From Roseobacter sp. (GTDB taxonomy: Bacteria; Pseudomonadota; Alphaproteobacteria; Rhodobacterales; Rhodobacteraceae): a DNA stretch of 64,000 nucleotides. This document shows positions 1 through 8,082 of the stretch, in pieces. Location of the stretch: contig JAGXHA010000106.1 of the NCBI GenBank assembly GCA_024636475.1, positions 42,591-106,590 on the forward strand, read 5' to 3'. The position numbers were made by a program, and so were the translations under genes. The notes under the pieces are model-generated. The model saw nothing but the letters and a program-made list of their open reading frames with translations. It was not told where the DNA came from and searched no databases. How positions within the stretch are numbered: the first letter of the stretch is position 1; every line of letters starts with the position of its first letter.

Positions 1-426
1 GCCACCGATCGGACCACCGATGGCAACAGCTGCAAGTGCGCCGATAGTGGCACCAACTGCGACACCGGTGTTCTGGTCAGCTTGTGTCGCTTCGGTATTT
101 TCATATGTGACAGTCTTGATGTCGACTGTCGCAGGCCGTGTTGTCAGAACGACGGCTTGTTCTTCAACGCCAACTGCCAAATAGTCGGAATAGGACCAGC
201 CTTCGACACCGTTGTATGCAACCTTGCACCAGCTAAGTTCTGCCAGACAGCCGTCGACGGCAGTTTGCTCGCCGCCGGGAATGGTGCCGACAACGCTGAA
301 CTGAGGGCCGGGGCCGCTGCGGATGTTGAGGTCGGTGGCTGCGATCGCCTCGGCCGAAAACGCCAGACATGGGGCGACAGCGGTCAGAGCGGTTGCGAAT
401 AGAAGTCCAAACTTTGCGGAATGCAT
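1..426 (-). CDS. SH3-domain envelope protein with glycine-zipper tail (3' end outside window)
   Basis: The reading frame opens at an ATG at 424-426 preceded by AAAGGA and runs off the left edge, so the C-terminus is missing after 142 codons. Residues 1 to about 26 look like a cleavable signal peptide (hydrophobic core LLFATALTAVAP). Residues about 28-82 match a bacterial SH3 (SH3_3) domain: TDLNIRSGPG, a GTIPGG turn and a final GWSYSDYL. The visible tail (TGVAVGATIGALAAVAIGG) is a glycine-zipper-like stretch. This layout is common in alphaproteobacterial periplasmic SH3 proteins, often followed by a DUF1236-like end that cannot be seen here. A role in cell-wall binding is inferred from the family only. 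Confidence 0.8.
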   Translation of the reverse strand, partial: MHSAKFGLLFATALTAVAPCLAFSAEAIAATDLNIRSGPGPQFSVVGTIPGGEQTAVDGCLAELSWCKVAYNGVEGWSYSDYLAVGVEEQAVVLTTRPATVDIKTVTYENTEATQADQNTGVAVGATIGALAAVAIGGPIGG

Positions 427-769
427 GATTATGTCCTTTCGGTGCAGCGACCGGGCGCCCTGATGGGCACCCTCTAGCACGCTGCTGGAACACAACAACA
501 ACGGCGGGGGATGGTTAAGGTTCCGCGCCTTGTATCGCGTGGTACAGGCTGATCAGCGGCATTACGCCGAGCTTTGCCAGAACTGGCAAAATCACGCTAA
601 TTCAATAATTTAAGGGTACAGGCCCTTGTTTTGAACTGGGCGTGAACACGTAGCTGAAGAACGCTTGAGCCTTGGTTGCCTGGCAGCCTTGGCAAGGTCC
701 GAACAAAGGCATGGATCTGTCACTGCTCAACACTACTGTCACGCATGCAACTGATGCTTGCTGCTTGCG
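427..769. other. Intergenic stretch between two minus-strand genes
   Basis: No coding frame in this 343-base stretch looks real. It carries the upstream region of the SH3-protein gene, a perfect 18-base inverted repeat at 573-590 and a plus-strand hairpin with a T-run at 750-779; the last two are listed separately. Confidence 0.6.
573..590. promoter_or_regulatory. Perfect inverted repeat TTTGCCAG-AA-CTGGCAAA
   Basis: Two 8-base arms are separated by 2 bases, about 150 bases upstream of the SH3-protein start. The size and symmetry fit a binding site for a dimeric repressor. I do not recognise the regulator. Confidence 0.4.
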
Positions 770-779
770 TCAGTTTTTT
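750..779 (+). terminator. Rho-independent terminator-like hairpin on the plus strand
   Basis: The arms ACTGATGC (750-757) and GCGTCAGT (767-774) pair with one G-T wobble around a 9-base loop and are followed by five further Ts (775-779). The T-run lies on the plus strand, but no plus-strand gene precedes it. The hairpin overlaps the stop codon of the minus-strand antiporter gene, so it may instead be chance or work weakly in the other direction. Confidence 0.4.
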
Positions 780-2074
780 GGTGCCACCTTCTTATCGTCA
801 CCGATGCTACTGGATCCGCGATCCCCGCTCCAGGGCGAAGCGTGACGATCAACCAGGAAGCTGGTCGCGCCATGAAGAAGAGCGGAGGCAAAGATCGTAT
901 AGGCTACCAAAGCCCAAAGCTGATCCTCGTTCACAAATTCCATGTGTCCGGTCGCGTAGCCCACGTAATAGATAGAGCCTATTCCGCGCACGCCGAAGAA
1001 ACCAACAATCAGCCGGTCGCCTGAGGTCATTCCGGTTCCAAGCAAGGCCAGCCAACCGGCCAGCGGCCGGATGATCAAAAGGAGGCCGAACCCGATCAAT
1101 GTGTGCCACCAGTCCAGAATGGGCCATAAAGCAGGAAGGGTGCTGCCCAGCATGATCAGCAAAACGGCTGTCAGGGCATGTTCAAGCGCCTCGCTGAAGG
1201 CATGTAGTCGTTTATGAAAGTGATGCTTTTCCTGAACGCGCCGACACACGAGACCTGCTGTGAAGGCACCGATAAAGCCATAGCCTTCGGCCAGTTCGAC
1301 AATGCCATAGCAAAGCAGGACTGCGCCAAGGGCAAGCACACCGGGACCGCCGGTTTCAATGGCGCGACTTCCCCAGGTGGAAAAGAGGCTCTTGCCCAAG
1401 AGCCAGCCCACCAACGCCCCGACCAGCGCGCCAACCACGATGCGGTATATCACATCGCGTGCGACCCATTCCACCAGCCACACCGAAGGATCGGTGCCCT
1501 GTGCGGCGATGATCAGTCCAAGATAAACGAACGGAAAGGCAAGACCATCGTTCAGCCCGGCCTCGGCGGTCAGGGTAAAGCGCACCGGATGCTCACCGCC
1601 TTCACCCGGCGGGCCGACTTGCACGTCTCCGGCCAGCACCGGGTCAGTCGGTGACAGGACCGCCCCCAAAAGGACCGCTCCGGCAACTGTCATTCCAGCC
1701 AGCGCCCATCCCAGCAGGGCGACCGCAGCAATCGTGAGTGGCATCGCGATACAAAGCAGGCGCACGGTCGGGCGCCATCGGCTCCAGTTACTGACGTTGT
1801 CGATCCGCAGTCCGGTGGCGAAGAGCACCACGATCACCACAAACTCGCTGATCATCTCCCATATCCGGGGTGAGACAGTTGGATCGAGCGCCGCAGGCAT
1901 TCCGGGAATGAACGTGAAGGTCACCAATCCAAGGATCATCAAGACGGCAGAGGAGGAAGCTGCACGCAGAAAATTGAAGCGCGGAAGCAGGTAGGCCACA
2001 AACACCGCCGCACCGACCACGGCCGTAAGAAGATGTATCGGCGAAAAGCCGAATAACGGTTCAGCTTCTGACAT
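770..2074 (-). CDS. NhaP-type (CPA1) cation:proton antiporter
   Basis: This 434-residue polytopic membrane protein has about 12 hydrophobic segments. It matches the CPA1 (NhaP/NHE) family, which exchanges Na+ or K+ for protons across the inner membrane and serves pH and salt homeostasis. The motif LSPTDPVLAGDV (near residue 140) and the Asn-Asp pair in GLNDGLAFPF (near residue 173) correspond to the conserved ion-binding helices of this family. Length is normal for the short bacterial members and no C-terminal regulatory domain is present. The ATG at 2072-2074 has only a weak ribosome site. The gene stands alone. Ion specificity cannot be read from the sequence. Confidence 0.85.
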   Translation of the reverse strand: MSEAEPLFGFSPIHLLTAVVGAAVFVAYLLPRFNFLRAASSSAVLMILGLVTFTFIPGMPAALDPTVSPRIWEMISEFVVIVVLFATGLRIDNVSNWSRWRPTVRLLCIAMPLTIAAVALLGWALAGMTVAGAVLLGAVLSPTDPVLAGDVQVGPPGEGGEHPVRFTLTAEAGLNDGLAFPFVYLGLIIAAQGTDPSVWLVEWVARDVIYRIVVGALVGALVGWLLGKSLFSTWGSRAIETGGPGVLALGAVLLCYGIVELAEGYGFIGAFTAGLVCRRVQEKHHFHKRLHAFSEALEHALTAVLLIMLGSTLPALWPILDWWHTLIGFGLLLIIRPLAGWLALLGTGMTSGDRLIVGFFGVRGIGSIYYVGYATGHMEFVNEDQLWALVAYTIFASALLHGATSFLVDRHASPWSGDRGSSSIGDDKKVAPKN

Positions 2075-2681
2075 CTACCACGTTAACTTTCTGTTGATTG
2101 AGACCCTCGTGACACACGCCAAAGAGCGCTTGCGAGGAGAACTTCTTGTACACCGCCGACGTGTTCTTAGCGAGGACCGTTTGGGCCCATGTCCCAAGCA
2201 ACTTTGGGCTGAACATTTCTTGGTGTTGATCGGAATTACGACTTCGCCCATCGGTAGATGGTGATCCTGCTTATCCGACCACATTGCAGCCCAGTTTAGG
2301 TGGATCAAGGTTTCATGTCAGGCTGTCATTGTCATCGGCTGAATTTTGCTTGCATCGGCCTCGTCTGAGGTCAAGACGACGTGGGTCGAGTGGGATTGTT
2401 CAAAACTGTAACAGGCCAGCCGTTTGCCAATGCCCGCCTTGGCCTCTGAGCCCTGTTTAAAAGGCGTTTAGGTAGACGCATCCGTACTTAAGGGATCGGT
2501 ATAAATCGCAGGTTCCATCCCCTTCAGCCCCCTTTCACGACTGCTTCACAAACAGTGGGGATCGACAATTTCGAGCAATATAGGCGCACCAGTTCAAAAA
2601 TTTCACTGAAGATAAAGTAGGTCATTGAAGCTGACCCACTATTCCGTTAGTGTTTCTTTTTCCAGACTGAGGATTCCGACC
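2075..2681. other. Long intergenic region between divergent antiporter and BLUF genes
   Basis: These 607 bases should hold both promoters. No complete gene is convincing. One minus-strand frame (2318-2467) is open for 50 codons, has coding-like composition and may be a relic of a lost gene (see findings). A 77-codon minus-strand frame ending at 2075 is arginine- and serine-rich and resembles no protein I know. Confidence 0.5.
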
Positions 2682-3116
2682 ATGCTGTTCCAACTCGCCT
2701 ACGTAAGTTTGTCACGGGTACCGTTAAACGAGACCACTTTATCTGACATCTTGGAATCCTCTCAGCGAAACAATGCCAGAGACGAGATCACCGGCATTCT
2801 CATGTATCATGATGAAATATTTTTTCAGGTGCTGGAAGGGGACCGGTCCGCAGTTGAAAAATGCTATTATGAACGGATCTCTCACGATCCTCGTCACACA
2901 AGTTTATCGCTTATGTGGGCTGATGCGTTCGAGAGCCGAACATTTATGGACTGGGCCATGGGGTATGTCGGAGCAGACGAAATTGGACGACACACGAAGA
3001 ACAGTTTTCAATCCTTGTCCTATCTGACGAGTGACGAACCTGTGGCTGCGAATATCAACGGCGTAGCATTGGAACTTGCGCGATTGATGTTCTCGGATTT
3101 TCAAAGGCGCGGTTGA
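2682..3116 (+). CDS. BLUF-domain blue-light sensor (stand-alone)
   Basis: This 144-residue protein is almost only a BLUF domain, the FAD-binding blue-light photoreceptor module. Counting from the ATG at 2682, the flavin-contacting residues fall at the spacing known from AppA: Tyr7 (LAYVS), Asn31 (QRNNA), Gln49 (FFQVLEG) and Trp91-x-Met93 (FMDWAMG). An upstream ATG at 2625 is in frame, but the start at 2682 is preceded by CTGAGGA and places the BLUF fold right at the N-terminus, so I prefer it. There is no output domain, so it probably acts by protein-protein contact, as PixD and similar short BLUF proteins do. Its 3' end overlaps the convergent GntR gene by 16 bases. Confidence 0.9.
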   Translation: MLFQLAYVSLSRVPLNETTLSDILESSQRNNARDEITGILMYHDEIFFQVLEGDRSAVEKCYYERISHDPRHTSLSLMWADAFESRTFMDWAMGYVGADEIGRHTKNSFQSLSYLTSDEPVAANINGVALELARLMFSDFQRRG

Positions 3117-3778
3117 TCTGGGAAGTCTGCATTCCTTTCCGCTCGGCGATATCTACGAAAGCGTTCAATAGCCGCACAGAGGTGAGAAGTCAGAGCGGAT
3201 CTTGCCCAGTCAGGATTTCGGGATCGCAGTGCGTTCACGATCTCAGTATGCTGCCGGATACTCTCTCGGGCATCGACGTCCGAGTAGATGTAGAACCCCC
3301 CGGTCACCATCGGGTACTCAAGCAGGTTCGCCCCAAACATGCGCAGCCTTGCGCTGCCACAGGTTTCGTAAAGCGCCATGTGGAAAGATAAATTGGCACC
3401 TTTCACCTCGTCTAGATAACCCTTGGGCTTTTCATTTACCGCCCGCTCGATCCGCGCGTTGAGCGCATCCATCCGGTCGGTATCCTCGCTCGTAATGTGA
3501 CGCGTTGCCCAAGCAGCAGCCTGCCCCTCCGCCAGCACACGCAGTTCAAAGATCTCTTCGGTATCGGTGGTGCGCCACTCACTGACGACTGCGCCACGCT
3601 TGGGTGTGGCTTCCAGCAGCCCCTCGGAAACGAGCCGCTGGATTGCAGCGCGGACAGGTGTTCGGCTTACGCCGAGATCTGCCGCGATGTGCTCTTCTTT
3701 CAGCTTCTGACCAGGATCAAAATGTCCAGCAACCAACCGGCGCCGCAATTCCGCGTGAACTTCGTCGCTGACACTCAT
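3101..3778 (-). CDS. GntR-family (FCD/FadR subgroup) transcriptional regulator
   Basis: This 225-residue protein has an N-terminal winged helix-turn-helix (about residues 5-65, with DLGVSRTPVRAAIQRL as the recognition region) and a helical FCD effector domain (about 75-205), the pattern of FadR-type repressors that sense small carboxylates. The ATG at 3776-3778 has GAGGAAAG upstream, inside the end of tctA, with only 4 bases between the genes. It is therefore the last gene of a tctCBA-gntR operon and is likely the local regulator of carboxylate uptake. A longer in-frame start exists upstream but lacks a better ribosome site. Confidence 0.88.
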   Translation of the reverse strand: MSVSDEVHAELRRRLVAGHFDPGQKLKEEHIAADLGVSRTPVRAAIQRLVSEGLLEATPKRGAVVSEWRTTDTEEIFELRVLAEGQAAAWATRHITSEDTDRMDALNARIERAVNEKPKGYLDEVKGANLSFHMALYETCGSARLRMFGANLLEYPMVTGGFYIYSDVDARESIRQHTEIVNALRSRNPDWARSALTSHLCAAIERFRRYRRAERNADFPDQPRL

Positions 3779-3782
3779 ACGA

Positions 3783-5300
3783 TTATCTTTCCTCGTCGTT
3801 CTCGGATTCATTAGGGACATGGGTCGAGCGCAACTTTAACTTGGGAAGCCACGGGGCAGCAAGGGCAACGAGGACGAGAAACGCCAGCACGATCGAAATC
3901 GGACTTTGGACCAGATACCACAGATTGTCGCCAGAGATCAGCAGTGAACGCCGCAGATTCTCTTCGGCGATCGGGCCAAGAATAACGGCGAGAACCGCAG
4001 GCGCTGTCGGGATTGCCATCCGTTCCATCGCAAAACCTACGAGGCCGAAGCACAGCATCAGCACAACTTCGAAAATGCTGTTGTGGATCGCATAGACACC
4101 CACCACGGTCAGCGCGAGGATCATCGGGCCGAGGATCTGGCGCGGCACACGCAGCACGTTGACATAGGCTTTCGCCCCAAGCTTGCCGATGACGAACATC
4201 ATGCCCGACGTCACAAGCATTGTCAGCATGAAGCCATAAGTCACCTCAGCATTCGCGCGGAAGAGTTCGGGGCCGGGTTGCAGTCCGTGGACCAGCAGCG
4301 CACCGAGGATGACAGCTGCCACAGCATTGCCTGGAATACCAAGCGTCAATGCAGGGATCAGCGTGGCAGCAGTATCCGCGTTATTGGCGCATTCGGGCGC
4401 AGCAAGACCGGCAGGTTCGCCCTTGCCCCAGTTTTCCTTGTTCTTCGAGTAGCGGCGTTCTTCATTCCAAGCCATCAGCGCGGCGACATTGCCGCCAAGC
4501 GCTGGAATCAGACCAATCACCAGACCGATGCCAGATGCCCGGATCCAGGTTGGAATCAGCGAAGACCATTTGAACCCTTTGGACCGGTCACCAAGTTCAA
4601 TCTCTCCGGTCTCGATGGCGTTGCGGCCCATCAACAGGTCGATGGCGGGCGGAATGGCGTAAAGGCCGGTGAGCAAGACGATGATATGAATGCCCGAAAT
4701 CAGTTCCAGCGTGTCGAAAGTAAAGCGTTCGGCACCGCTGATCCCGTCAATCCCGACAAGGCCTACGACAAGGCCAAAACAGGCCGAAAGTATACCCTTG
4801 GCCGGACTGCCAGCCAACAAGATAGCAATCGTTGTCATTCCGAAAACAGCAAGCCAGAAATAATCAGCCGGACCGAATTTCAGCGCGATCATCGCAAGCG
4901 GCGGGGCAACCAAAAGAAGTGCAATAGCGCTGACAGCGCTCCCCAAAGACGATGAGACAAGAGAGATGTCGAGCGCGAGCCTCGCCTTGCCCTGCTTTGC
5001 CATTTCGTGTCCGTCAAAGACCGTCGCGATTCCCGCAGGCGTGCCGGGAATGCGCAGCAGGATCGCAGGTATCGATCCGCCATACATCGACCCGTTATAG
5101 ATGCCGGCAATCATTCCGAGTGCAACGAGAGGTTCCATCGAAAAGGTCAGGGGAATGAGAACGGCGATGCCCATGGTCGCCGAAAGACCGGGAAGCGCAC
5201 CCACGGCGATACCGATCGCGGTACCCGCAATCATCGCAATAATTACGGCCGGATCCAGCAAACCGGGGGCCGCATTCATGATATTAACAAAGACTTCCAT
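3783..5300 (-). CDS. tctA: Tripartite tricarboxylate transporter large permease TctA
   Basis: This 505-residue inner-membrane protein has about 11-12 hydrophobic segments and the glycine- and proline-rich motifs of TctA proteins: GALPGLSATMGIAVLIPLTF near the N-terminus, GGSIPAILLRIPGTP, and the second repeat LIPALTLGIPGNAVAAV. TctA is the main translocation subunit of the secondary tripartite tricarboxylate (TTT) importers. The ATG at 5298-5300 follows GGAGCTTAAAGAA just behind the tctB stop. A longer frame reaches 5375 but would overlap tctB heavily. The substrate is not predictable; the neighbouring enzymes suggest a hydroxylated carboxylate. Confidence 0.92.
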   Translation of the reverse strand: MEVFVNIMNAAPGLLDPAVIIAMIAGTAIGIAVGALPGLSATMGIAVLIPLTFSMEPLVALGMIAGIYNGSMYGGSIPAILLRIPGTPAGIATVFDGHEMAKQGKARLALDISLVSSSLGSAVSAIALLLVAPPLAMIALKFGPADYFWLAVFGMTTIAILLAGSPAKGILSACFGLVVGLVGIDGISGAERFTFDTLELISGIHIIVLLTGLYAIPPAIDLLMGRNAIETGEIELGDRSKGFKWSSLIPTWIRASGIGLVIGLIPALGGNVAALMAWNEERRYSKNKENWGKGEPAGLAAPECANNADTAATLIPALTLGIPGNAVAAVILGALLVHGLQPGPELFRANAEVTYGFMLTMLVTSGMMFVIGKLGAKAYVNVLRVPRQILGPMILALTVVGVYAIHNSIFEVVLMLCFGLVGFAMERMAIPTAPAVLAVILGPIAEENLRRSLLISGDNLWYLVQSPISIVLAFLVLVALAAPWLPKLKLRSTHVPNESENDEER

Positions 5301-5304
5301 TTCT

Positions 5305-5763
5305 TTAAGCTCCGAACAGGACGAAAATGGCTTCGCGCGGAAGAGGCACCGACAAAAGCAGCCGGAATACGCCATACAGCAAAATAACGAAGCCCAGCGT
5401 TGTAAAGATCAGTACGGTCCAGTTGCGGTATCCAAGCACGGCGGCGAGGACCGGGACCACGATGATTGTAGAAGTAAAGAAGCCGATCCAGGCAAAGCCC
5501 AAAAGGTAAAGGATCCCGCCAAAAACGATCATGGCGAACAGCCGTAGATCCTCTCGCGTCACCGGCAGCTGGGCACCGCCTTCTTCCGGACTCAGCCGCA
5601 TTGTCGAGATTATCCAGAAGATGCACATGACAACGCCAAGAGCGGTTGCCGCAGACGGCACGTAAGATGATCGGCCACGATAGCTCAGTGCTTCAAAGAA
5701 CAGAAATGCAAACAGGGCTGCTACCAAAATGGCTGCGCCGAGTTCAAGAGTGCGCTTGGTCAC
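5305..5763 (-). CDS. tctB: Tripartite tricarboxylate transporter small permease TctB
   Basis: This 152-residue protein has four predicted membrane segments, as in the TctB family, which pairs with TctA in the inner membrane. It starts with GTG at 5761-5763, preceded by a strong GGGAGGAGG. It lies between tctC and tctA in the usual gene order for these systems and is separated from tctC by about 75 bases. Sequence conservation within TctB is low, so the call rests on size, topology and context. Confidence 0.88.
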   Translation of the reverse strand: MTKRTLELGAAILVAALFAFLFFEALSYRGRSSYVPSAATALGVVMCIFWIISTMRLSPEEGGAQLPVTREDLRLFAMIVFGGILYLLGFAWIGFFTSTIIVVPVLAAVLGYRNWTVLIFTTLGFVILLYGVFRLLLSVPLPREAIFVLFGA

Positions 5764-5837
5764 GTTTGCCTCCTCCCAAAGACATTGAAGTCAGGCGGCA
5801 GACACATAGGTCCGCCGCCTTCAGACATTTGTTGAAG

Positions 5838-6797
5838 TTATTCCACCCAGGGTGTTTCGGCCCAGATTTCCTCAAGCGTGGTGTTCACCTTTCCAAGGTG
5901 GTTCTCGAACGCTTCCGCATCCAAGTAGTACAATGGAAGGTTCTGATCCTCGGCCGCTTCGAGAAACTCGGGATCCAGAAGTGTCTGTGCGATTGCATTC
6001 TGCAACGCGGTCAAAGCTTCCGCCGGGATACCTGCAGGTGCCGCAACACCCCGGTCCGAACCCATGACGATGTCGTAACCTTGCTCGGCGAAAGTTGGCA
6101 CGATTGAAGCGCCAGTCCACCGCTCTTCACTCATCTGCCCAAGAGCAACGATCGAGCCTTCATCGACGTAAGAGGCGACTTCACTGATGTTCATGACAGC
6201 CATTGTAACATGGCCACCAAGTGCCGCAGCGCGGACATTCGCAGCGCCCGAGAAAGGAACGTGAGTCATCTCGATCTCGGCCATACGCGAGAAAGACAGT
6301 GCCGCAAGGTGATCATCACCACCGATACCCGAAGTACCGTAGGTCACAACGCCCGGGTTTTCGCGGGCGAATGCGACAAGTTCATCAAGGGTGGTGAACT
6401 CGGAATTCGGCAACACGGCAAAGGTGTTCGGATCATAAACAACGTCAGCAATCGGCTGGATGTCAGCGAGAGAGTAGCGAGCCTCACGCGAGATCGGAAT
6501 TGTCATAAGGTTGGGGCTGTTGATGAACCCGATGGTATAGCCGTCCGCTTCCGACTGTGCGAGCGCCGTGAAGCCGATTTCGCCACCAGCACCAGGACGG
6601 TTGACCACCGTGACGGTCGCGCCGTCCAGATAGCGCTCGATGAAGGGTGCCAAGGTGCGGGCTGCAGTATCGGTGCCTCCGCCGGCAGAATACGCAACGA
6701 TCATTTCGATCGGCCGCTCTGGATATTCAGCGAGAGCCGCAGTGCCTGACAGAGCTGCGATCCCAAAGGTAACGGCAAGAGATAAGGTATTTTTCAT
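5838..6797 (-). CDS. tctC: TctC-type periplasmic substrate-binding protein
   Basis: This 319-residue protein has a signal peptide (residues 1 to about 23, ending near GTAALA) followed by the Bug/TctC fold: YPERPIEMIVAYSAGGGTD at the start of the mature protein, VVNRPGAGGEIG and the YTIGF strand. These proteins bind a carboxylate in the periplasm and deliver it to TctAB. The ATG at 6795-6797 follows TTGGGAGGACACT, a good ribosome site; an in-frame start 27 codons upstream has none. It is the first gene of the tctCBA-gntR operon and is divergent from the dehydrogenase-aldolase pair. Confidence 0.92.
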   Translation of the reverse strand: MKNTLSLAVTFGIAALSGTAALAEYPERPIEMIVAYSAGGGTDTAARTLAPFIERYLDGATVTVVNRPGAGGEIGFTALAQSEADGYTIGFINSPNLMTIPISREARYSLADIQPIADVVYDPNTFAVLPNSEFTTLDELVAFARENPGVVTYGTSGIGGDDHLAALSFSRMAEIEMTHVPFSGAANVRAAALGGHVTMAVMNISEVASYVDEGSIVALGQMSEERWTGASIVPTFAEQGYDIVMGSDRGVAAPAGIPAEALTALQNAIAQTLLDPEFLEAAEDQNLPLYYLDAEAFENHLGKVNTTLEEIWAETPWVE

Positions 6798-7127
6798 AGT
6801 GTCCTCCCAAATTTCACGATGACTGTACGTGTCTTGACGACAACGTGCGATCGCAACATCAATACAATTAAAAAACAATTATGTCCACTTCTGCATCCTA
6901 AATTTTGTGCATAAAGCGAAAAATACTTTTATTATTGCTAAATAACATAGTATTAATACGATTATGCATGTGGGCGGCACAATCAATATCTTACCAAAAT
7001 GGTCTGATCTTGTATTTATCGAGTTAAAGATGGAAGATGTTGATGTATCAAATCGCGACTCAAGCTCATGTCTCACGGACAGCTTGCAGACCAAGCGCGT
7101 GACACGTCAGGATTTCAGGAGACGCAA
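6798..7127. promoter_or_regulatory. Divergent control region of the TTT transporter and catabolic genes
   Basis: These 330 AT-rich bases separate tctC from the oppositely oriented dehydrogenase gene. They hold the near-perfect palindrome TTGATGTATCAA (7040-7051) and two related TGCATAA/TTATGCAT segments (around 6905-6914 and 6963-6970) in inverted orientation. GntR/FCD regulators bind short palindromes of this kind, so these are candidate operators for the regulator encoded at 3101-3778. Promoter positions could not be assigned. Confidence 0.45.
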
Positions 7128-8081
7128 ATGATCAAGAGACCAGTGGTCCACGTTCTGGAGGACATTCACCCCGAAGCACTTGACCGGCTTTCCCAGTCGG
7201 CCGATGTGCTCGGAAGGGAGATCGCTTTCCCATCGACTTGCGATGCACTGATCGTGCGGGCTAAAAAAGTGACCGCCCATGACATCGCTGCCTGCCCGAA
7301 CCTCAAGGTTATCGGAAAACACGGTGCTGGCCTTGACGCGATTGACCTCGAAGCAGCGCAGGAGAGGGGCATCACCGTCCTATCGACGCCCGGTGTCAAC
7401 GCGGAGTCGGTGGCGGATCTGGCGGTAGGCTTCGCGCTTTCGTTGATTCGCAACATTCAACCGGTCTCAACACTGACGAAGTCAGGACATCCCCTGCCGT
7501 CCGCACTGCGGAATGGCTGGGAACTTGGTGAACTGTCGGCAGGAATTTTCGGTCTGGGCGCGATCGGGCGCGCAACTGCGCACAGACTCATGGCCGGGTT
7601 CGGTGCAAAGGTGCGGGCCTTTGATCCGGGCATTCCGGATGAGCAGTGGCCAGAGGGTATTGATCGTGTGGGCAGCCTTGCGGACCTGTTGACCACTTCA
7701 CGCATCCTATTTCTTCATGCGCCGCTTCTGCCGTCCACGCGCAATGCAATCAACGACGCCGCACTGGCTTCAATGCCGGCCGGTTCCTATCTCGTTAATT
7801 GCGCGCGTGGCGGCATTGTCGACGAAAACGCGCTATCCGCCGCCCTGAGGCATGGTCAGATTGCGGGTGCGGCATCAGATGTTTTTGATCAAGAACCCCC
7901 TGCTCCGGATAATCCGCTTTTTGATTGCCCGAACTTCTTGGCCGCTCCACATTTGGGAGCCTCAACCAACGGTGCGTTGCGCAGGGTTGGCTTCTCCATC
8001 GTTGATCAGGTCCTCGACGGCCTGCGTGATCACCACATTCCCACTACCGATGCCAACGCGTCGCCAAAACAGGAGAAATAA
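7128..8081 (+). CDS. D-isomer-specific 2-hydroxyacid dehydrogenase
   Basis: This 317-residue NAD(P)-dependent enzyme belongs to the family that interconverts D-2-hydroxyacids and 2-oxoacids. The Rossmann motif is GLGAIGRATAHRL (about residue 145). The catalytic triad is visible: Arg in NCARGGIVDE, Glu in DQEPP and His in APHLGAS. It resembles phosphoglycerate dehydrogenase without the ACT domain, so it is unlikely to be the biosynthetic SerA. The ATG at 7128 follows AGGAGACGCAA. It is followed one base later by the RraA-type gene and is divergent from the TTT transporter, which suggests oxidation or reduction of the imported carboxylate. Confidence 0.88.
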   Translation: MIKRPVVHVLEDIHPEALDRLSQSADVLGREIAFPSTCDALIVRAKKVTAHDIAACPNLKVIGKHGAGLDAIDLEAAQERGITVLSTPGVNAESVADLAVGFALSLIRNIQPVSTLTKSGHPLPSALRNGWELGELSAGIFGLGAIGRATAHRLMAGFGAKVRAFDPGIPDEQWPEGIDRVGSLADLLTTSRILFLHAPLLPSTRNAINDAALASMPAGSYLVNCARGGIVDENALSAALRHGQIAGAASDVFDQEPPAPDNPLFDCPNFLAAPHLGASTNGALRRVGFSIVDQVLDGLRDHHIPTTDANASPKQEK

Positions 8082-8082
8082 T

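Noticed and set aside
2075..2308. 77-codon minus-strand frame upstream of the antiporter
   Set aside because: No family resemblance, Arg-Ser-rich composition and no ribosome site.
4083..4955. 290-codon plus-strand open frame inside tctA
   Set aside because: Shadow of tctA; sequence is rich in Gln, His and Arg and has no family features.
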